In this document: one piece after another, positions 59,818 through 64,000 of the stretch | How positions within the stretch are numbered: position 1 is the stretch's first letter | Layout: each line of letters starts with the position of its first letter | Assembly: GCA_022393335.1 (NCBI GenBank) | Contig: JAJEKB010020399.1 | Location: 435,379-499,378, forward strand | Reading direction: 5' to 3' | DNA: 64,000 nucleotides | Origin: Macrotrachela quadricornifera | Taxonomy: Eukaryota > Rotifera > Eurotatoria > Philodinida > Philodinidae | Program-made: the position numbers and the translations under genes | The notes under the pieces: generated by a model | Seen by the model: the letters and a program-made list of their open reading frames with translations, nothing else | Databases searched by the model: none | What the model was told of the DNA's origin: nothing

Positions 59818-60033
59818 GTTGCAGTGTAGGATTTTATAGGTTCCAGTTAATAGGATCCGATCGTTTTCCGATTAACGGATTTTGTCGGTTCAAGTTACTG
59901 GGATCCGATCGGATCCGTAATCCGACGGATTCCGACGCGATTCCGTCACCAGGTTTCCGATGATATACGTATAGGATCCTGTCGGATCCTATAAATTCCG
60001 ATCGGATCCGACTCTAGGATTGGTTGACCTGGG
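59818..60033 (-). repeat. Right terminal and subterminal repeat array of the CMC element
   Basis: Dense GGATCC, TCCGAT and TCGGAT words, including the perfect palindrome GGATCCGATCGGATCC at 59901-59916 and GGATCCTGTCGGATCC near 59975. It ends GGATTGGTTGACCTGGG, the reverse complement of the left terminus with one change. It is about 1.5 times the length of the left array. Confidence 0.8.
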
Positions 60034-61808
60034 TTCTTATCTTTTATCCTCAAACAAATACGAGAATATCCTTTCATCTTAGTAAGATGCACCATTCATA
60101 GACATATGTGTCGATATCTTGATTAAATTCATTTTTGAATTTTCTTTTGTCATAGATGGTAGCCATGGTATATCTTTGTTCATTCTCTTTCTTGCTTCTG
60201 TTCTGTGTCTCACTTGCGATTCTCTCATCATCTAGCGTGATGATTGTATGATACAGTCTTTTTTCTTCTCATCTTGCTACGCGTCTGTACTCGATGATAC
60301 AGCATTTTCTCTCTCATATTTCTTTGGTTTCATTGACATTCCTCCCACATGTGTTTTTCTTCCTTTCACATTCTTTGTTGTTCGCCGCTGATTCTGAATA
60401 GGAGAGGGTGTATTGGAACGTGATATATGCATGAGAGAGGGCATTGGAAGCAGTAGATATATATTGTTTCATTCTTGCGTGCTTTTTGATGATGTGCTTA
60501 CATTCTTTTTTGCTCCGATTCGTGTTCGGTTGTGTAATAAAAATTTCTCTCTTCACATCTTTTTAGTTTCTTGTTCCTGTTTAATTTCGTAATCATCTAT
60601 ATATTCTCATTTTCTTTTTAAAGTGTTTCAAACAGCTCTAACTGAAACTTGAAATTTATCACTTAACTGTCGATAAGAAAGTCCGTTTTCTTTCTTTTTT
60701 TTTGTAAATAAAGTTCATGATGAGTTGTTATAATTAATAATGTAACATTAACGCTTCATTCACACTTAACTCGTTTTACCTTATTCAGTATGAATGGAGC
60801 CATAACCACTAATTCATCTTAAAAAGATACCAACAATCACATTGCTGGATTTGTTTTACGTTTTTCGGTGTAATTGAGGCCTAAGATACAAACATATAAC
60901 AAGTTATTCTAGTGTATTTCGACAAGAGTAAAATTGCTTTTTTTTCTGTTTCTTTCTAAGCTAATCACAAAACTAGCCAGTGAAATACATTGTGTTAATT
61001 CAAAGTTTAGGGATGCTCTCTATAATGTTCACATTACGGGGGGTAAATTATACAGTTGGGATCACAAAAATGTGTTTACATTCAGAATTGTGAGGGGATC
61101 ATTAAGAAGGGGATGAAAACCAGTAAAAATCGCTCGGAAGATCGGATGGGGGTTCAGCATTACAGGTCTTACTGTGCATTCTCTTGTCTGCTGTATTACC
61201 TTTTATTGTAAAGTCGATACAATCGTAACTCTCAAAATTCTGAAGCTTTCGTTAGTTCTATAATTAGCCCCTCTCTTGTAGAAAATCAAACTATACCTCT
61301 AAACCGCGTTTTTAACGGGCTTCTATTTAGTAAAAAATTCATTGTTCATATCACTAGTCGTTAGTACTGTACCTACCTGGAAAAACATTTTTGGCAACCC
61401 TGTACTTTTTTTCTTCTGGGATTGTTTTATCATATATATTTTATCTTTCATTTTCTTTGAAGTAAAGAGTGTGATTCAGTACATATGTAATATAATGTCT
61501 TGTGGGTTGATTCGAAAAAAAATTGGATTATAAAGAAGTAGGCTTTTTTTTGAGTTTTGTTTTGATTAGAATACTCTTGAACGGCGTAATCGGATTTCAA
61601 AGAATCCGAATCAGAGGGTACTGGTCTATTCTTGTGGTTTCTTTTTCATAATTTTTTTCATGTGATGTTCGATTAAATTAATTTTTCCAATCTAGCGGAA
61701 TAATGCATTATTCACATAATGAGATATTTTAGAGACAAGATCGAATTCTCTAACTTGTATTATTCTTTTAATTTTTTTCGTTTTTAGAAGCATCAATTCA
61801 AATTTCAA
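60034..61808. other. Mostly gene-free region right of the CMC element
   Basis: Apart from the helix-turn-helix relic at 60617-60693 no coding exon is supported. Several 60-80 codon frames exist on both strands without any domain. No continuation of the FAF1-like gene was found here. Confidence 0.4.
60617..60693 (-). pseudogene. Helix-turn-helix fragment of a transposase
   Basis: The minus strand reads ENGLSYRQLSDKFQVSVRAV then a stop. This is the GLSYRQIAxxFxVSxxTV pattern of Psq/CENP-B-type or Tc1-type N-terminal DNA-binding domains. Nothing further of the protein is recognised on either side. It is a short relic. Confidence 0.5.
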
Positions 61809-61809
61809 G

Positions 61810-62331
61810 ATGTCCAATGAAGATGCCAAAGATTTTGAGGATGCTAATAAAAAACTTATTCAAGATTTCATAATAGAAGTTGACAAATTACGCGGTGACA
61901 TACCAGAAGAAGCCAGAGACTGGATCAAAGAAAAACTAGCAAAGGGTGGTCCATTTAACAGTTTTTATAAATATGTCAATCAACATGCAAACGAAATTGT
62001 TCAAGTAGATTATAATTTTTCTGGGAAAAAACCACAAGAGGAAAAAGAATGGCGATTAAAGTTAACAATCAATACAGACATGCCAAATCAAGCAAGAGGT
62101 CAAAGAGCACATTTTGGCGGCGAACTTGATTTCAATGATGGTAAAACAAAAAAGAATGTTAATATTCACAAATGGCTTCCCGACAGTATGCTAAAAGTTG
62201 GAAGACCAACTGACAGACATGTTGAACTCGAAAACTATCCGTCAGCTCCAGAAGAACATAAGGATTTTAAATTTGGAGGTTATGCTAATTGGAGTAGTGA
62301 ATCGTTTAAATATCCTGCGAAAAGATCTTAA
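61810..62331 (+). CDS. Hypothetical protein, 173 aa, single exon
   Basis: Open frame from ATG (MSNEDAKDFEDANKKLIQDF) to TAA at 62329-62331. It is hydrophilic and charged with no signal peptide or membrane segment. Features are an N-terminal helical part (IIEVDKLRGDIPEEARDWIK), a central WRLKLTINTDMP, then FGGELDFNDGKTKKNVNIHK and a C-terminal FKFGGYANWSSESFKYPAKR. Codon usage looks coding, and an AATAAA lies just after the stop (near 62338). I do not recognise the family. An upstream acceptor-like TTTTTAG near 61787 would allow a non-coding first exon. It is likely a real host gene. Confidence 0.65.
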   Translation: MSNEDAKDFEDANKKLIQDFIIEVDKLRGDIPEEARDWIKEKLAKGGPFNSFYKYVNQHANEIVQVDYNFSGKKPQEEKEWRLKLTINTDMPNQARGQRAHFGGELDFNDGKTKKNVNIHKWLPDSMLKVGRPTDRHVELENYPSAPEEHKDFKFGGYANWSSESFKYPAKRS

Positions 62332-62334
62332 CAA

Positions 62335-62786
62335 CGTAATAAATATTATGCTATTTCATGCTAACTTTTTATGTAATCAAGATGTTCTTAAATAAAAATG
62401 AATTGCAATGGATTACTTGCTGAGCTAAGAGACGAAATGTACTGGATTTTTAAACTAAGTTCAACGTACATCTAATTCTGAAAAGAGCGTACTTTTACAA
62501 TAACAACATGAATCCTCAAGTTCTTGAAATTTAATCCTTTCGAGACGATTCAGTTTTGCTAGAAAATAACTTTGTATTTATTGGTTTTCATGTATATTCA
62601 TGGTCAGTAAATACGTATATTTGATGATTTTTTCAGAATTCGTAGCATTATCGTCAGTTCTTCCCCCTTATGTGTAACAGAGCCATCACAATTTTGCTCT
62701 GATTTACACATCATCTGAAGGAACCAATATAAAATAGTGAAAACTCATTGAGCGATGTGAGTTTCTTAGATGATAATTTTGCTAAA
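62335..62786. other. Short spacer with the 3' flank of the 173-aa gene
   Basis: Two polyadenylation-like AATAAA words lie near 62338 and 62391. Nothing else is recognised. Confidence 0.4.
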
Positions 62787-63222
62787 ATGCAGTTCGATTG
62801 TTTAAGTTCTGAAGAAGAGAATACGGGTGATAACTTAGATTTACAAGTGTAGAATGAGATAAAATTGGAAGCAGATGCTGAATCTCATAAAGATCATGAA
62901 ATCGTTGAAGGAATAACGCCAGCTTTGGAAGATAATGCAATCAATTCTGTCGGTTTTTATCGAGATTTTGTCAATGACGAAATCATTAGTCTTATAATTC
63001 ATGGAACTAATTGATATGCACAACAACATTTACAAACTCAGAAACTTAGCAAACAAGCAAGAATCTTTCAATGGACACCAACTACTAATAGAGAAATTCT
63101 AAAATTCATGGGAATTGTTATTCAGATGGGTTTGGTACAAACGCTGAAAGTAAACTACTAGTAGAGCAAAAACAATTTATATGAATCTGAAGTGGTTCAA
63201 AATATACGGTTGAGAGATAAAG
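62787..63222 (+). pseudogene. piggyBac transposase N-terminal fragment, dead
   Basis: Reading on from ATG at 62787 (MQFDCLSSEEENTGDNLDLQ) through stops gives FYRDFVNDEIISLIIHGTN, QARIFQWTPTTNREILKFMG and IVIQMGLVQ, then SKNNLYESEVVQNIRLRDK. This is the start of a piggyBac (DDE_Tnp_1_7) transposase domain. Stops interrupt it at about 62850 (TAG), 63012 (TGA) and 63159-63164 (TAG TAG). The likeness ends abruptly near 63222, before any catalytic Asp, so the rest was lost or replaced by other sequence. Confidence 0.75.
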
Positions 63223-63770
63223 GACGGGGAACGTTTTCCTTTGTTTTCGGCCCCTATAGAAAACATCATCAGTTCTTCATGAAACTTTCAGTAATTTTAG
63301 GGCTCATAGTAAGTAGTCAATCCTATAAATTTCAACTTGATCAGTTAAGCTTTTGCCTCACTTTGGGCATCCGTCAGATAGCTCCCCATATGACCTATAT
63401 CAGTGACCTTATGTACCGCCAATCTCCACTATATAGCCCAGAATCAAAGCCATTTTTTCAGCATGAATACTATTTATTAAGAGCTTGAAAACTGCCCGAA
63501 CAAGTGCTGGAAAAAAGCTGTCTTGTAATCGTTTTTCGTAGTATACCGTCCATCTTATGGCTGGAGTATGTGAGAAGTGGTATCTGATATCTATGATGTT
63601 TATTATTTTGGAGAGAAGTAAATAATTTCCTAATGTGCCTGCTACTAGTTGAACATTTGAGTCGTCTAAAATTAGACATGATAAATATACTACACCCCTC
63701 TAAGACTTTGTTTGTCAATTATGGTGTCTGTGAAAGATATTAGGAATTTTTATTGCTTAGTTATTGTTTT
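63223..63770. other. Unassigned sequence after the piggyBac fragment
   Basis: Less AT-rich up to about 63480, with an open frame that continues from the piggyBac relic but shows no family. It may be a later insertion. Nothing firm can be said. Confidence 0.35.
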
Positions 63771-64000
63771 TCATGAAAGCGAATATAAAAGACCATCTTC
63801 ATAGGATGATTCAACAAAATCATTTATCAATACACTATCATCAAGTATACGCAAGTATGAGTCGGATGGTTGATTTCTTGAAATATCATTTTGATGACAC
63901 TGATATGCTAAGAACCATATTGTAGCTGCACAATGTGAACATACACCAACTTGCCTATCACCAATTGGACAATCGTAGCAGCTGCTCAGAATTTCTTCTG
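63771..64000 (-). CDS. C-terminal end of a protein with SWIM-like cysteine motif, cut by the window edge
   Basis: The minus strand is open from the window edge to TGA at 63773-63771, giving 76 residues. It contains CYDCPIGDRQVGVCSHCAAT then IWFLAYQCH, and ends DGLLYSLS. The pattern C.C..G.R.VG.CSH...IW.LAY is the SWIM-like block found near the C-terminus of many transposon-related animal proteins. The start lies beyond the window. It may be a transposon gene or a domesticated derivative. Confidence 0.6.
   Translation of the reverse strand, partial: EEILSSCYDCPIGDRQVGVCSHCAATIWFLAYQCHQNDISRNQPSDSYLRILDDSVLINDFVESSYEDGLLYSLS

Larger units (their letters stand above)
47641..60033 (+). mobile_element. 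12.4 kb CACTA-like (CMC) transposon carrying three genes
   Basis: The left end CCCAGGTGAACCAATCC and the reverse complement of the right end, CCCAGGTCAACCAATCC, form the terminal inverted repeat. The next 120-200 bp at each end are packed with TCCGA, CGGAT and GGATCC words. Inside are a CMC-type transposase gene and two genes with BEN-like ends, all on the plus strand. Such word-dense subterminal regions are typical of CACTA/EnSpm elements. Flanking trinucleotides are CTA on the left and TTC on the right, so no target duplication is visible. This element does not start with the CACTA sequence itself. Confidence 0.75.

Noticed and set aside
47637..60037. A target-site duplication for the 12.4 kb element
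   Set aside because: The flanks read CTA and TTC (or ACT and TCT if the ends extend by one base), which are not equal, so I do not claim a duplication.
1..64000. tRNA or rRNA genes
   Set aside because: No cloverleaf-like or rRNA-like sequence was recognised on reading both strands. A covariance-model scan would be decisive.

Overview
This window looks like nuclear DNA from an animal, most probably a bdelloid rotifer (Adineta/Rotaria type). The evidence is indirect. The sequence is very AT-rich. Most introns I can place are GT-AG and 46-90 bp long. The host-type genes are families known to be expanded in bdelloids: an ADP-ribosyltransferase fused to TPRs, an LDLa/EGF seven-helix receptor, and a pentapeptide-like/NHL-repeat membrane protein. 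No rRNA, tRNA, CRISPR array or bacterial operon is visible.

Layout. 1-0.7 kb: degenerate repeats. 1.1-7.1 kb: three minus-strand multi-exon genes. They are a four-exon 225-aa protein, an apparently intact eight-exon (about 800 aa) KDZ/Zisupton-like transposase, and a 5'-truncated gene with an acidic tail. 7.4-8.2 kb: GC-rich tandem array of about 120 bp units. 8.2-11.2 kb: less AT-rich non-coding stretch with four dispersed copies of a GC-rich module, followed by a long microRNA-like hairpin at 11.2 kb. 12.4 kb: kinase C-lobe fragment. 13.1-15.8 kb: pentapeptide-like/NHL membrane protein. 16.7-17.7 kb: non-autonomous Helitron with clean ends. 17.7-22.1 kb: nested foldback elements and MITEs. 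22.5-24.85 kb: decayed FLYWCH/MULE transposon. 25.2-26.9 kb: broken Tc1/mariner-superfamily transposase. 28.1-32.7 kb: receptor gene in two frames. 32.9-34.6 kb: mariner element with about 296 bp inverted repeats and a dead transposase. 36.6-37.3 kb: foldback element. 39.6-43.2 kb: decayed hAT element. 43.7-45.6 kb: ART-TPR gene with a foldback MITE 8 bp after its stop codon. 47.2-47.64 kb: exons of a FAF1-like gene, cut off at a transposon end. 47.64-60.03 kb: a 12.4 kb transposon. 61.8 kb: orphan 173-aa gene. 62.8-63.2 kb: piggyBac remnant. 63.8-64 kb: edge of a SWIM-like gene.

The most interesting object is the 12.4 kb element at 47,641-60,033. Its inverted ends start CCCAGGT[G/C]AACCAATCC and run into dense arrays of TCCGA/GGATCC words, including perfect 16-18 bp palindromes. 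It encloses a CACTA-like (CMC) transposase gene carrying two frameshifts, plus two further multi-exon genes. The ends of both resemble BEN DNA-binding domains. A working model, which is inference, is that the BEN-like proteins play the part TnpA plays in plant CACTA elements and bind the terminal arrays. The KDZ-like transposase at 2.1-4.9 kb is the other strong candidate, because every exon joins in frame without a stop.

Limits: all splicing, family and boundary calls were made by eye. Family names rest on motif recognition, not on searches.
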